A stretch of DNA of 64,000 nt from Cyclina sinensis (Eukaryota > Mollusca > Bivalvia > Venerida > Veneridae), in contig JAAONU010000014.1 of NCBI GenBank assembly GCA_012932295.1, positions 19,894,251 to 19,958,250 of the forward strand. Reading direction: 5' to 3'. The number at the start of each line of letters is the position of its first letter. Position 1 is the first letter of the stretch. The notes under the pieces are model-generated. The model made no database searches. It saw nothing but the letters and a program-made list of their open reading frames with translations, and was not told the DNA's origin. Positions 25,546-37,559 of this stretch are shown here, piece after piece. A program made the position numbers and the translations under genes.

Positions 25546-27057
25546 GAATTTGTCCAAGCTAAAGCATCGTCCATCGCGGTTTAGAGTTTGTTCAAGCTGA
25601 ACACCATAGGATTAAGATGAACATCTGTATGATATTGGCATTTACCAATGTAATATTAAAAATCGCTCTCTCGTAATTTCTTCGAGCTAAAGAAATTCTT
25701 GTAATGGCATATAATGTCGGAATCAATGTATTTTGTCTGATCCTTTTAACGTTACGATTGCCAGAAAGTCATCAATAAGCCATTTTTGTTCGCTGAACCA
25801 CAAAACGTTCCATACTCATAGATGTATTTTTTCTTATGTCGAAACATAAATAAATAGGGTCAATATTTCGAAAGCTATTTAAGCTGTTAGTTACATTAAA
25901 TTAGTTTAATGAAACTGCATTGACTACTTGACATAAATGATCATTAGCTTAAAATGCAAACAGAAATCAGAATGGCAGATTAAATGTGATATTAGCTTCT
26001 AGTTTGTTTAAAAACGTGTAAGATAATTGGAAAACTAACTACGTATGCAATCCGAGTCAGATTATACTTTATTACTTGAAAAATAGGACAAAAAGTAAAT
26101 TTTGAAATTCATTCACTATAATAAATTGGCAAACTGAACAAATGTCCAGCAGGTGATTACACAAGATTTCACAAAGTATAGTTCATTTTCATGGAACGTC
26201 TAACTCAGGTTGAAGGCGAGAAGTTGCAGAAAACAGATGTTCTAATATATTTTCGATGAAATATTTTTTGAGTTTAACAAATGGTGAAAAGGAACACTTT
26301 AGATACTGGAAAGACTTGCTATATTTGTCAATGATTTATTACCATCTTATTTCATAAGATTTATTTTTATTCTGGCGTCTGAAAATTTGTTCTGTCAAAT
26401 CCATATCCTCAACAAATTATTAGAGACTGTCCTGTTGCATAACAATAAAGTAAAGACACATTTACCTAGTCTAGGGCTTCTGAGGAATAGAATAAGGAGA
26501 TAATGATAGATCATAGATTTAAATGATATGTATTTTATCAGTAAGAACAGTCTTCACTGTAATGGAATAAAACGTATGGAAAAGAAGGGATACAAACGTG
26601 TCTATTGAAATGCCTAGCAGTACATTACGATGTAAAAAAATATTGGTATATGTCACTGATACAAAAACAAAACAAAACATACTAAATAAACATTCAAACT
26701 AAAATTAAAAAATATAGCTACTCTATGTCGAGATGATATTGAACTATGAATGTTGTGAAGCATCCTGGAATGCATGATTGAATAAATAGTACTTTTCACA
26801 CTTACTTTAATACAATATACAATGTTTGTTACTGTAAATAACTGGTAAATGTTGTCTGAAAAAAAGAGAAAAGAAAAACAGAAACACAATCTTTCAAAAA
26901 AGATGATCGGTGTAGATACAGTACAAACTTAATGACACATATCCGTTTACTTTTCGAACATTGACAAATACTGAACGCGCGATAATTTCGGCTACACATT
27001 TAAAGAAGTCATATTTATTAATTTTTTATATCATGTAGAAGAAATTGTTCATGGTCA

Positions 27058-28345
27058 CGAGGAGTGTTCAAATATGAATGCATCTAAGCACGTAAAATTT
27101 GATTCTTCAAAGTTTCACTGAAATTTTTATTATGTTCCCTCAAAGTATTCACCTCCAACAGATATACAAAGTTTTAGTCTGCGGATCCAATCTTTGAAGG
27201 CATGTTCATAGTATTTTCAGGTGTACTATGAAGACACTGGGATATTGCAGAACCGAGGTGTTTGCGCTGAACAAATTTCGACATGAAAGGTATTTTGTTA
27301 GCTTTGGAAACAAAAAGAAGTCACAAGGGGCAAGGTCAGGTGAATACGGAGGATGAGGGAGGACAACGATTTTTTCTGCTACAGAAAGTCTTGCACTATA
27401 GACGCCTTGTGCAATGACGCATTGTCATGCAGCAATCTTACAATGACCAAACCTGTTGCGGGCCTCGTTTTCGAAAGTTTTCGTTTTGGTTTTCGAAGAA
27501 CTTTTGTTTTGTAAAATTTCGCATTAACAAATTTGCCTTAAGGAACAACAACCTGAATGGCGGAACCCTGAGTTGTACAGAAAATGGCATACATTACCTT
27601 CTTTATACTGATGGTCCTTTTTGCAATGCAAGGTATTTTCCCAGCGTTTGTAGCCCATATCTTGTTTTGGTGTTTTCGTTTTGACTCATAAAAAATGAAC
27701 CCATGTTTCGTCACCAGTGACATTTGCAAAAGACTGTGCATTGTAATTTGGATACTGTTTAAGCAACAACTTATTGCAATTGGGGAATCCATCTAGCACA
27801 GATCTTTCTTATTCCAAATCGCGTTTGAGAATGGTATGAGCTGCTCATGACATGCCAACGATACTAGATATTTGCCTAGTGGTGTATCTTTCATCGGTAT
27901 TAATATTTCTTTCACTTTAGCAACCATCTTGACAGACGTTGCTGTTTTAGGCCGACGGGCATGGGGTGCATCTTTAGTCGAAATTAACCCACATTTGAAT
28001 TTATTACCTGCAACGATTAAAACTGATCAAAAAAGACATTTAATTTTGCCCATATACAGAACAGATTTCATCAAAAATGTCTTTACACCCTATGCCAAGG
28101 AGACAACGACTCTTAATATAAGACGTATTTAATTGTCATACCAACCATTATAATATTAGAGTATACGAGTAGACAATGTTACAGCGAGCTATAAACACAG
28201 CTAAAGCGAACGGATTTTAATGAATGTGGTATCAATGTTACGCTAACATGTATATCTACCCGATAATCTTCATTTTCTCGTTTTTTTTTTTCGCAATATT
28301 GACCAATATAACGTTCTAGATGCATCCATATTTGAAGACTCCTTG
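27058..28345 (-). mobile_element. Decayed mariner element (~1.29 kb)
   Basis: Terminal inverted repeats of ~34 bp bound it: 27058-27092 starts CGAGGAGTGTTCAAATATGA and 28312-28345, read on the other strand, starts CAAGGAGTCTTCAAATATGG. Length and terminal sequence fit the Tc1/mariner superfamily. On the minus strand the broken transposase shows an N-terminal part (28135-27790), a central block with SLVTKHGFIFYESKRKHQNK (27715-27650) then GKIPCIAKRTISIKKVMYAI, and a C-terminal block at 27430-27330 that still reads as H.PPYSPDLAPCDFFLFPKL when frames are followed. It has several stops and frameshifts and is inactive. It inserted into unit C only. Confidence 0.85.
27094..28135 (-). pseudogene. 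Mariner transposase pseudogene
   Basis: DDE/D transposase remnant inside the element above. Recognisable family landmarks on the minus strand, in order: a helix-turn-helix region ending near 'CARW.P'-like sequence (now broken by a stop at about 27795), the first catalytic-region block resembling TGDETWVH (mutated here to TKHGFIF), the KK.MYAIF block, the HDNA.LHKA block at 27435-27400, and the PPYSPDLAPCDFFLFPK block. The frame changes at least twice. It cannot make a working transposase. Confidence 0.8.
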
Positions 28346-29689
28346 TAAAAGGTGTTTTTATATTTAATTTACGGCTGCATTAATTTTATTAAACTAACGA
28401 ATTAATACTAATTCTGCCCTATATTTTCATAACAGCAAGATTTTTAACCAATGGCAAACTTTCTTCTTTAGCTAAAGATTTTATATCTTACAATTTCATT
28501 CGTTACAAATTTAGGTCAAATCGATTTTGATACAGATACGCAGAAAAAAAGAATGTTATACAATGAATGATTTGGTCACGGATTTGTTAAAGCGACATCA
28601 AAAGGATTCGGCTTAAATTTTGCCTATGGCATCAAAATTTGATACTCTTTTAAGAAGATAACCCTTAATATGGTGGCTAAAGAAAGAAATATGTTTCAAA
28701 AAGGCCGAAACAATGCAACATATGATACTATCTGTCTTTACCTTTTCCTGGTATTCAAATTAAAGTGACGGACTTCAAACAGACCGCTATAAAGTACAAG
28801 AAAATTATCTCACGAATCCCAAGAAATATACAATATTTTGATTGCATTGACTTTCCCAGAATATTGTGAATAGAAAATAAATCGATGGCATGCAAGATGA
28901 ATCATATGTCTGTGCTGTTTTTGAGACATAAATCCTTAATTTATGCCTAAAAACGCAGGAATATGAGATAATCGGATAACATACGTAAATCATTGCTAGG
29001 ACGAAGACCAAATACATTTAATTGATGAAAGAGATTGAAATTCCACCCCAATACTAAATCATAACTTTTACAGCGTCGGAAATTACACATGGGAAAATGA
29101 ATAATAAAAAATACAAATAATTCTTTTCATTTTTTTCAATTACAAAAAGTTTAAAAAGTCACATTTGCAGATAAACCTTAGAATTACATTTGTTTACCAC
29201 GTTAATTTACATTTAGCACAAAATTAAAAAGAAAAAGAAACGTTTAAGATTTTTCAAACACGACATTGAAACATATAATAGAATTTGCCTAATAATCCAC
29301 TAAAATAATAAAAGGTTTACAAATTCATAAAAAGCAGCAGTACAGAACAGAACATGTCTTTTTAGAGCATGTTACAGCTTGTAACTCATGAATTAACAGT
29401 GAAAAAAGTACTAGTATATCATGTGACAAGGTTGAAAGAAACAAAACAAAACTACTTGATATAACTTTAGCTGTTACGGACTGTTTAGCATAGAACAGAC
29501 ATTAAACGGACTCTAAAGATTTACAGAATTTGTAATACCGTGAATAACAGCAGTTGGAAGAATCTATTCATTTAAAAAGATTTTTACATTTTAAAAGTGC
29601 CGAAGCGTTGGAAAGATGTCTTTTTATCAAGACAATTAGAATAATTATTTTAAAATCAACGAAAAAGAAAACAAAAACTAACTAACAAT

Positions 29690-29745
29690 AACAAAACCAC
29701 CCCTCACCTCCCACCCACACACACATAAAAGAAAAGAAAAAAAAC
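29690..29745. repeat. CA/CCC simple tract in unit C
   Basis: ACCACCCCTCACCTCCCACC followed by CACACACACA and an A-rich run, at the position of the AAC-rich tract of unit A. Confidence 0.6.
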
Positions 29746-30999
29746 ATTGTATATTTCTTATCTTATCTTATCGATCTGTTTGCCTCTGTTCTGTTTGCAG
29801 CTCTGTTTGGGCTAATAAAGATTATTAAAATGACGGCAAATCAAACTTGCTAAAAAGTTATCTGCTGGAGATTGCTAATAGCAGGTTTAAATCATGTAAA
29901 TTACAGCTATTCAGTTTATATGTTTTTATGTTCTTCAGAGTTATATCAACTTGCACAGCATGAACATAATTTCGACAGAGAAAATAAAATAAATTGTTAA
30001 GAATAAAATATTTACTCTGTTACATGGAAACCCCCCATTTCCTTTCGACCTGATTTGTTACAATAAAACAGCGTTCCTGTTCTGTCTTGTTTTTCTTTTA
30101 CTGTAAAGAAAGCACTGCACGTCACCTTACGATTTCATTTCATTTGTAAGATTCGTGATCAACGTACTACTAACGTTTTCCTTTCAGATTTGCGTAAATT
30201 TGTTCTGTCAAAACCAAGATTTAACAAATTATCAAAGCTTGTCGCATTGCATAATAAGCAAACCAGCTAGGAAAAATTGTACAATAACTGAGCCTTACCA
30301 ATAGCCGTATATGACCATAAATCGTGACAACATTCAATTAAGTATCTTACTGAGGAAACTTTTTAAATCAATTCAGTATTTTTCAGCATACAAGTTTTAT
30401 GTCTATACTGTTGCATCACATAATCGTCGTTTATTTAGCAGACGACAACCCTTGATTAGTCTGTGGCTTCTTTTGCGCAGATGTTGTGAAGGTAACAAGT
30501 ATTGCTTTGTTACAAACCAGAAAATGTAACAGTATTGAAGAAATATTTTAGTTAAAGTTTAGTGTCTTTCTAAATTGATGAAATTTATGGGGAAGAATTA
30601 TCCTGCATATCATGCCCTGACAACAAGAGAACCCTACAAGGAAAACTAGAGAATCTTTTAATTTCATACGTCAAACAACTTCCGTATGCTTCTTACTTTT
30701 TTGTGTGGTTTGAAGAATTTCAATTTCTAACTAAGCAAAAAACATGGAGGAGAATGTTACTGAATAGACACAATTTTCAAATTGTATGCAAACCAAGATA
30801 AAGGATGTGTGGCGTTTAAGCTTGTGTTCAATGAAATCTCCGGTTCCAAGCTTGACAGACATATGGTTGATAAATGGTATAGTGCAATGAGAGAAATTGA
30901 TTGGCATCTCTTTGAATCAACTGGAAACAAAAGATCAGACAACAAATCATTTTAGGCGCCTACGCGATATGTGATCAGCGACTGATAATATGGCATCGT

Positions 31000-31290
31000 C
31001 GGGTACCTACGGCCGATCCATTAACATTTATCAGCCGTGGGATTTTAGACGATATCTAGTGGAATAGAGGTGTGTCAAAGACAGCTTTTCCGCTGGTACC
31101 CTCACGATTTCATGAGGCGATTAAAACCAATCAAAACGCTCGTTCTATGTCATATATGTCGTATTACAGACAAGATGGCGGCAACTGTAGACGACATGTT
31201 TCGTTCAGTTTTTGAAAAATTCATGGGCGCAGCCATTTTGTTTCTAATAGTTTTCTACCCTCTCCGTTGAAGAGTATCAATTTTGTTAAT
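31000..31290 (+). other. ~290-bp GC-richer insert in unit C, with a 31-codon hydrophobic ORF
   Basis: Units A and B read through here; unit C has ~290 extra bases of visibly different composition. It contains the Kozak-like and YY1-like string CAAGATGGCGGCAAC. From that ATG (31175) a 31-codon frame ends at the TGA at 31268-31270: MAATVDDMFRSVFEKF, then the hydrophobic stretch MGAAILFLIVFYPLR. GATGGCGGC around a start codon is typical of housekeeping promoters or first exons, so this may be a captured or retro-copied first exon. I see no target duplication or poly(A) tail, and no downstream donor. Confidence 0.4.
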
Positions 31291-31419
31291 CGCGATTTCA
31301 TAATTCGATATTTTAGCAGACAATCAATTTATTTTGATTAACATCTTAAGAACAGTTTAAAACAGGTATATTTTAAGTGTTTTGGTTTTAACATAAATTA
31401 AATAGCTTCTACGATTACT

Positions 31420-34075
31420 ATGGAGGCTATTCGTTGCCAAAAGTCCAGCCTTTTTGATTTGAGTTATACAGTTTGTTTTCCAAAATAATGCAATTGCGTT
31501 TCTTTCTATGTCAACTCTAGTGATGCATTCATGGGATGAATTTAAAATTTAACATTGTACTCCTCCATTTCAACAAACTGCATATTGTTAAACCACAAAA
31601 CATTAATTTGTTTTTTGAATTACAATAGGAAGTGTTCATCATTTCTTTGAAACATGCAGAATTCTCTTTTTGTACATGTAACCGACAATTTTACATTGTC
31701 AGACCAGTATAATTCGACTCGGTAACTTCCCGTTGAACACGTTTCTGAAAGCTTTAAATTGATAAGCTCTTAAAGCTTTAAAAGCTTGTGCAGAGAGACA
31801 TCCTGTGCATCATCAAAACCGAAAGTAGAATGTGTACAAGGATTCCAAATAAATATAGATCAGTTTATTAGTATTTTCTTAAAGAATATTAAACAAAGAA
31901 ATGTGTTAGATGATTTTTGATGCACAATTCGTTTCAGCCTGTATAAAGTGTCCTGGTTAAGATCATGTCAGTACACCACTAAATAGTTTGTTCGAGTTTC
32001 GGAGCGCAGTGACTGATAATTGAAAAATAGACACACATATACATACAAAAGATATTTTAATGCTCCTTGCATATCTTAATTTTAAGTAACTCGTCTGTTT
32101 GTACTGATGTCTGTCCGGTTACACATGTAAAGTATTCCTTGTCGACCGTAAATTCGTACCCATCATGAAACTATTTTAAAAACAGATTTTTGTAAAATCC
32201 CCAGAAAGTGCTTTGTTGCTGGTGGTATTTAACCAGTGATGGCCATGCTTTAAATGAAGGCAGACTTTGACTTAAAAGGTGTGTTCATGAAATTTTACCT
32301 CGAGTAATTTCAAAGTTCTTCAATGCATCAGTGAACTACAGTCCGGACACGAACCTGTGCCTATATAAAGATTTTTTTTTTATCTTTAAACTCCAAATGT
32401 AGCCTTGACATTTGGCGTGGATGCTGCACGCGATGCATCGTCTTGATGCGCTGAACACTAAAGATTTGGTGCGATTTTGATATTCTTACTTTCTGAGGCA
32501 TACGATTGTTAGAGTTTAAGAATAAAAAAAGTTAAACAAAAATACCTAGTTTGGAAATTATTTTCCATAACAATAAATAGGCAGGTGTTAAACCAAATAA
32601 ATTGTTCCCTTGTTTAATTTTATAATGAAATTTTCTTCTTGACCATGACTTGTAAACTATCAAAGGGACTGATATATATCAGATGAGCACCAACTTACGT
32701 TAATTAAATGAATTCAGAGACGTTACATGTCAACAACAGTTGAGCTACGGCGTATAGAAGTTATATATAAAAGAAAACGTTTTGTCATTACTATGTTTCA
32801 TGTTCTTATTATAAAAGTTTCCTTCTTTTTCTTTCCCGGTCTTGAAAAATGGCTCCTCCCATTTTAAACCTTCGGCTATCTTCGTGATATTGCCATATAT
32901 GTAAAAAAATCGTCTACAAATGTTACTCGTGTATAGATGTGAAAGGCAAAAATGCTGATGTCAATTTGAATGCGTCCGTGTCGTATGGTTAAGACGTGTA
33001 GCGCACTTCAACTTCAACTTCAACTTATTACTGCCAAAAGTCAATACTGACTATACTAGGCAGGCACGTGTCAGGAGCAATAAAATTATAAAAGATAATA
33101 ACAAAGAAAACAAAATTTAACTGAAGATCTTACTTAAACATTTTTTTTAAGTACTTAAAATCTATAAAACTTGTTATGTCCACTGATAAAAGCTGGCGCA
33201 GTAGGGGTAGCCTTAATCTCGGTCGGTAATTCCTTCCAGAGTCGTATAGTCCTTGGGAAGAATGAGTTGATGTGATGTTGTGTTTTTGATTGTGGGATGA
33301 GGAATTTGCTGTTTCTTGTGTTTGTAAGGTGATTGTGATCAACATTGACCTGATTGTTTTTTTTATTTTGTGTAGCATGACCAGGCTGGCATGGTTTCGC
33401 CTTTGTTCTAAAGTTGACCATTTTAGTTATTTGATCATGTGTGTTACACTGCTTGTATAGTGGTAATCATTATGAACGTACCTTTCAGCTGACCTCTGGA
33501 CCATTTCTATTCTGTGTGTGAGATATTTTTGCCATGGATGCCATATGGTTGAGCAGTATTCAACCTGTGGTCTTACATATGTTTTGTATGCTGCTTCTTT
33601 GAGTTGTTTGTTTTGTGTTTTGACGTTTCGTCTGATGAACCTTAAGCTGTTTTTTGCTTTGTTTGTGATAGTGTTTATGTGGAATGACCAGGCCAATGAG
33701 CTATGTCTCACCGCTATGTTTTGACCTGAATCCATGTTGCTGGGGCCAAAGTATGTTGTGTTTGTCAAAGTAATCCACCATGTTTGAACCAATGATGTGT
33801 TCCATTTGTTCATACCGTCTACATCTGTACATTCCCTACTTTCAGTTTGAAAAGATGAAAAAAATATCTACAATTTAGTTTTGCTGCATGTTATCAGCTT
33901 ACTTATCAGAATTAAAGATGATATGTGTAAAACTGCCATATTCAATATACAGATTACAAGTACTGGATGTACCTCTCGGATATGCATTTTGATTTTAACG
34001 AATGATCTTAGTAAAACTGAAGTATAAATTAACAAACTTGCGAGGCTGGATTTTTGGCAGCGAAAAGCTTCCTTA
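31420..34075. mobile_element. 2.66-kb TIR DNA element with 7-bp target duplication
   Basis: The left end (ATGGAGGCTATTCGTTGCCA...) and the reverse complement of the right end (TAAGGAAGCTTTTCGCTGCC...) are ~31-bp imperfect inverted repeats sharing GCCAAAA.TCCAGCC. The direct repeat GATTACT flanks both sides (31413-31419, 34076-34082). Units A and B lack the insertion and carry a single GATTACTGACTAG-type site. No transposase is seen, so it is non-autonomous or fully decayed. A CR1-like LINE stump (33007-33815) lies inside. The superfamily is undetermined: a 7-8 bp duplication would fit hAT or P, but the termini are not typical of either. Confidence 0.75.
33007..33815 (-). pseudogene. 5'-truncated CR1/Daphne-like LINE, reverse transcriptase C-terminus
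   Basis: On the minus strand, 33815-33430 reads HINTITNKAKNSLRFIRRNV, then KEAAYKTYVRPQVEYCSTIW and EMVQRSAERYV. That is the thumb/C-terminal part of a LINE reverse transcriptase (pattern ITNKA...L.F.RRN......KE.AYK..VRP..EY...W.P). After a frameshift near 33360, NSFFPRTIRLWKELPTEI gives the typical C-terminal end. The 3' end carries a (TTGAAG)n-type tail, seen on the plus strand as ACTTCAACTTCAACTTCAAC (33007-33026). It is dead: no catalytic core, two frames. Confidence 0.85.
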
Positions 34076-34752
34076 GATTACTGACTAGTTTTCGTAAAGT
34101 TTGATACAAAAGATCAGTGATCCTGCGTTGATTTTAATATTGTAGTTTCAATCAGATTAAAAGATTGTTGATAGGATGAACTCCGTCGAAACCACTTAAA
34201 CATTTCTTGTTTTTATTAAATGCATTAGGCTATTTTGCGAAAGCGTTCTTACTTTCTGAGACCTTTTCTCATAAATTCTTAGATAATGTGTCTGAACACG
34301 AGTGAATTTTAGACTTTTAACAAATTGCATGCCCAAAACATTTATACGAATGGGTGCAGACATGAATTTATCAAATGCATGTATGTGTTTTAGCACGTTT
34401 ACAAATTTCGACGCAAGCGAAACGATGTAATTGAAACAAAGTCTCGTTTTGGAAAATGTATTTCGAGTCTGTAATGGACAAATTTAGAAATTTACCACGA
34501 TTCACACGATTATTTTAGATTGTGCTGGGAAGCTTACATCAAGCAAACTTGATTTACTTGATGTCTTCAAAAGTGAGAAAAAAATTTACCTAATAAATGT
34601 TTTGTTTTTGAACAGTCCTTTTAATGTAATTTATCAAACTTTTCTGATTCAGTTCATCATTAAATTGTTAAATTGATAAAGAGGATAAAAAAAGGTTCGT
34701 CTTAAATTGCTAGCTACCGGGCTGGAGGGGGGGGGGGGGTGCTTAAGTTTTT

Positions 34753-35970
34753 AACCAGGTTTTCAATTTTGAAAATCCTGGTTATTAGATTGGGGTATGG
34801 CGGGCGGATGGGCGGATGGGCGGATGGGCGTCAAACGAAATTGTGTCCGCTCTGTAACTCTTCAACCCTTTGAAGAATTTTGATGAAACTTCAGACAAAT
34901 GTTTACCACATCAAGATGACGTGCAGAACGCATGTTCCGCATGGCTGGCTCCAAGGTCAAGGTCACAGTGACATTAACATTGAAAATCCTGTCCGCTCTG
35001 TAACTCTTCAACCCTTTGAAGAATTTTGATGAAACTTCAGACAAATGTTTACCACATCAAGATGACGTGCAGAACGCATGTTCCGCATGGCTGGCTCCAA
35101 GGTCAAGGTCACAGTGACATTAACATTGAAAATCCTGTCCGCTCTGTAACTCTTCAACCCTTTGAAGAATTTTGATGAAACTTCAGACAAATGTTTACCA
35201 CATCAAGATGACGTGCAGAACGCATGTTCCGCATGGCTGGCTCCAAGGTCAAGGTCACAGTGACATTAACATTGAAAATCCTGTCCGCTCTGTAACTCTT
35301 CAACCCTTTGAAGAATTTTGATGAAACTTCAGACAAATGTTTACCACATCAAGATGACGTGCAGAACGCATGTTCCGCATGGCTGGCTCCAAGGTCAAGG
35401 TCACAGTGACATTAACATTGAAAATCCTGTCCGCTCTGTAACTCTTCAACCCTTTGAAGAATTTTGATGAAACTTCAGACAAATGTTTACCACATCAAGA
35501 TGACGTGCAGAACGCATGTTCCGCATGGCTGGCTCCAAGGTCAAGGTCACAGTGACATTAACATTGAAAATCCTGTCCGCTCTGTAACTCTTCAACCCTT
35601 TGAAGAATTTTGATGGCTCCAAGGTCAAGGTCACAGTGACATTAACATTGAAAATCCTGTCCGCTCTGTAACTCTTCAACCCTTTGAAGAATTTTGATGA
35701 AACTTCAGACAAATGTTTACCACATCAAGATGACGTGCAGAAATTGTTGTCTCATTATTAAGTATACTCCTTGCAGACAGTATTGTTAGCCGAAATTTAC
35801 ATCCTACTCATTATCATGTATTCTCATGAATATTATCTTTTCCTTCATGTCATGTTATAATCTTTTGAATATTCATAGCAATCTTCATTCCAAAATTCAT
35901 ACTATAGTATAGAATCAGAACAACATTTTTGAAAACCTGGTTTCGTGGCATTGCCATGTTTCTTGTTATC
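34753..35970 (+). mobile_element. Minisatellite-bearing non-autonomous element (pearl/HINE-like)
   Basis: It begins with a hairpin (AACCAGGTTTTC AATTTT GAAAATCCTGGTT, 34753-34783), then GGCGGATG-type 8-bp repeats (34800-34830), then a 146-bp minisatellite array, then ~190 bp of unique sequence. It ends with GAAAACCTGGTT (35931-35942), the inverted repeat of the start, followed by TGGCATTGCCA and TGTTTCTTGTT. Short terminal repeats, a subterminal hairpin and a central minisatellite match what I know of bivalve 'pearl' elements and Helentron-associated elements. The end just beyond 35942 is approximate, and no target duplication is expected for that class. Confidence 0.7.
34845..35741 (+). repeat. 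146-bp tandem repeat, about 6 copies
   Basis: Units start at 34845, 34991, 35137, 35283 and 35429 (exactly 146 bp each, and identical to one another by eye). A sixth unit at 35575 has lost 62 bp, and a seventh, partial unit starts at 35659. The unit starts GTCCGCTCTGTAACTCTTCA and contains GGTCAAGGTCACAGTGAC. The recurring 60-codon minus-strand frame is a by-product of the repeat, with no start context or splice sites, and I do not annotate it as a gene. Confidence 0.95.
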
Positions 35971-36859
35971 TCCTTTAATTCTGGATCAAATATGTCTATG
36001 TTTGCTTAGAAGTCTAAGTCAACTTCTCTGGTGTTTGGACATTAAATCATTTTAGAACTATTAGCTTTCTGTTTTCGCATACAGATTGATGACAATGCAA
36101 TTGGCATTTTCTCTGGCTTTAATGTTTTCTTATGCAAAACAGAGGCATTAACTCGAAGAATGTACTTCTGAATAACTGACAACAATCGATTACAGGCGTA
36201 CAGACAGGACTATGATTAATACAATTTAAAATTTGCTTAAAATAAAATGTTTTCTTGTAAGAAATATGTTATCGTGTAATTGAACGTTGCCTTCAATACA
36301 TGAACTTTTGCACTTAAGAGACATACAGATTGAAAGGCGTTTTGTTATGAAATCTTTGTTTATATCTAGCCTGGCAGAACAAAATGTATGCCTATTACTA
36401 ACATATCGTCTGTTATTTTTTCAACACATTAAAAATTTAAATGTGAATTTCGACTATCCCCTTGAGCAAGTATGCAACATTCAAGATTTAAGATGTTAAA
36501 CGATGAGAGATTTGTGCACATTCCTTGGTAAATGGCCAAGATTAAAAAAAGTTCGGCAGCGTCTTACAGACGAAACCCTTCCAACGTATAGAAATATCTT
36601 CCTGCTCTATAAAGACAGAGTTCCTTATATCGAGAAAGTCAATGTATAAAATATCTAGACCCGGTGGGAGGCAGATATGAATTTTAAAATTCGTTATATT
36701 CTTTTAACATTGTATTCATTCCAATTTTATAAAGTCGTATCATTTTTTCAAAGTTGATTCATATAAGTGGTATTTTGTATAACTTTAACGTCTAAATTTT
36801 GACCACTATCACCCAAATAAAATGCAGCTTCGGATCAGTTTTGGACGAAAAAGATATTT

Positions 36860-37075
36860 GATTTTTGCATCGAACAATATATAACATCTTAAGTGAATAT
36901 AATGACTTTTGCACCGAACAGAATATCATCTTATCTGAACATAAAAATCTTTGCACCGAACAGCATACCACTTTAACTGAATATAATAGTTTGCACCTAG
37001 TAACAACATATCATTTTAGCTGAACATAAAGACCATTGCACCGAATAAAATATTAGCGTTACTGAATATAATGGC
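36860..37075 (+). repeat. Degenerate ~50-55-bp tandem repeat, four copies
   Basis: Four units with the frame TTTGCACCGAACA..ATATCA..TT...CTGAA(C/T)ATAA begin near 36862, 36908, 36953 and 37032. The copies differ by substitutions and small indels. Confidence 0.7.
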
Positions 37076-37236
37076 TTTTGCAGCTTATCATCTTGACGCC
37101 TGCCAAGATCTACCAAGTCATCGAAACGCTTGACTTGCAGATCACCCTTCAAGTTCGGGGAATCCAAAGGAGCGAGGTCCGGCAAATAGTATGGGTGCTC
37201 GATGTGATCGGACACCAAGACGTTGATATAGAGCAT
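37076..37236 (-). pseudogene. Fragment of a Tc1/mariner-type transposase (C-terminal)
   Basis: The minus strand reads HIEHPYYLPDLAPLDSPNLK, then GDLQVKRFDDL. This is recognisable as the transposase C-terminal block H.PYSPDLAP.D....LK..L..KRF.D. Only about 50 residues survive. It differs from the mariner at 27 kb and is therefore a separate relic. Confidence 0.7.
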
Positions 37237-37559
37237 AGTCTCCTAAGAATCTATACCTTATTGTCTAGGTGTTTTTTCTTGATAGAATGTACCAGATATC
37301 TCCACAGGACCTGAACTATTAAATACATGTCTATAAAATCAGGGCCTTAATTGAGGTCCTGATTAAAGAAAAAAACAATCAAAGTTGGTTTAACTTCTTT
37401 TAATAATAGGAAATAAACTGCCATTGAAAACTATTTTAACGGTATGCCTTTGGATCCAAAATGAAATATTTTAGGCCGACTGTTTCTCAACTCATCTCCA
37501 ACACATCACAGGCATACTACAACTTTATTGTCCAAGCTATTATAGAAAGAACTGAGATT

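Larger units (their letters stand above)
24681..36300 (+). repeat. Tandem duplication unit C (interrupted by insertions)
   Basis: Third copy, in the same order and orientation. Landmarks: GCACACCAATGTCCGCTCTG (24741), minisatellite (25290), TGTTGCATAACAATAAAG (26432), ATTTTGCCTATGGCATCAAA (28617), TTTAGCAGACGACAACCCTT-like (30430), TTTTGCGAAAGCGTTCTTAC (34214), CTCGAAGAATGTACTTCTGA (36152). Insertions relative to A and B: a mariner (27058-28345), a ~290-bp insert (31000-31290), a 2.66-kb TIR element (31420-34075) and a minisatellite-bearing element (34753-35970). Without these it would be about 6.2 kb. Confidence 0.75.

Noticed and set aside
34862..35712. Repeated identical 60-codon minus-strand frame (60-88 codons)
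   Set aside because: It is a by-product of the identical 146-bp tandem repeat. It has no promoter, start context or splice sites, and the same frame recurs only because the DNA does.
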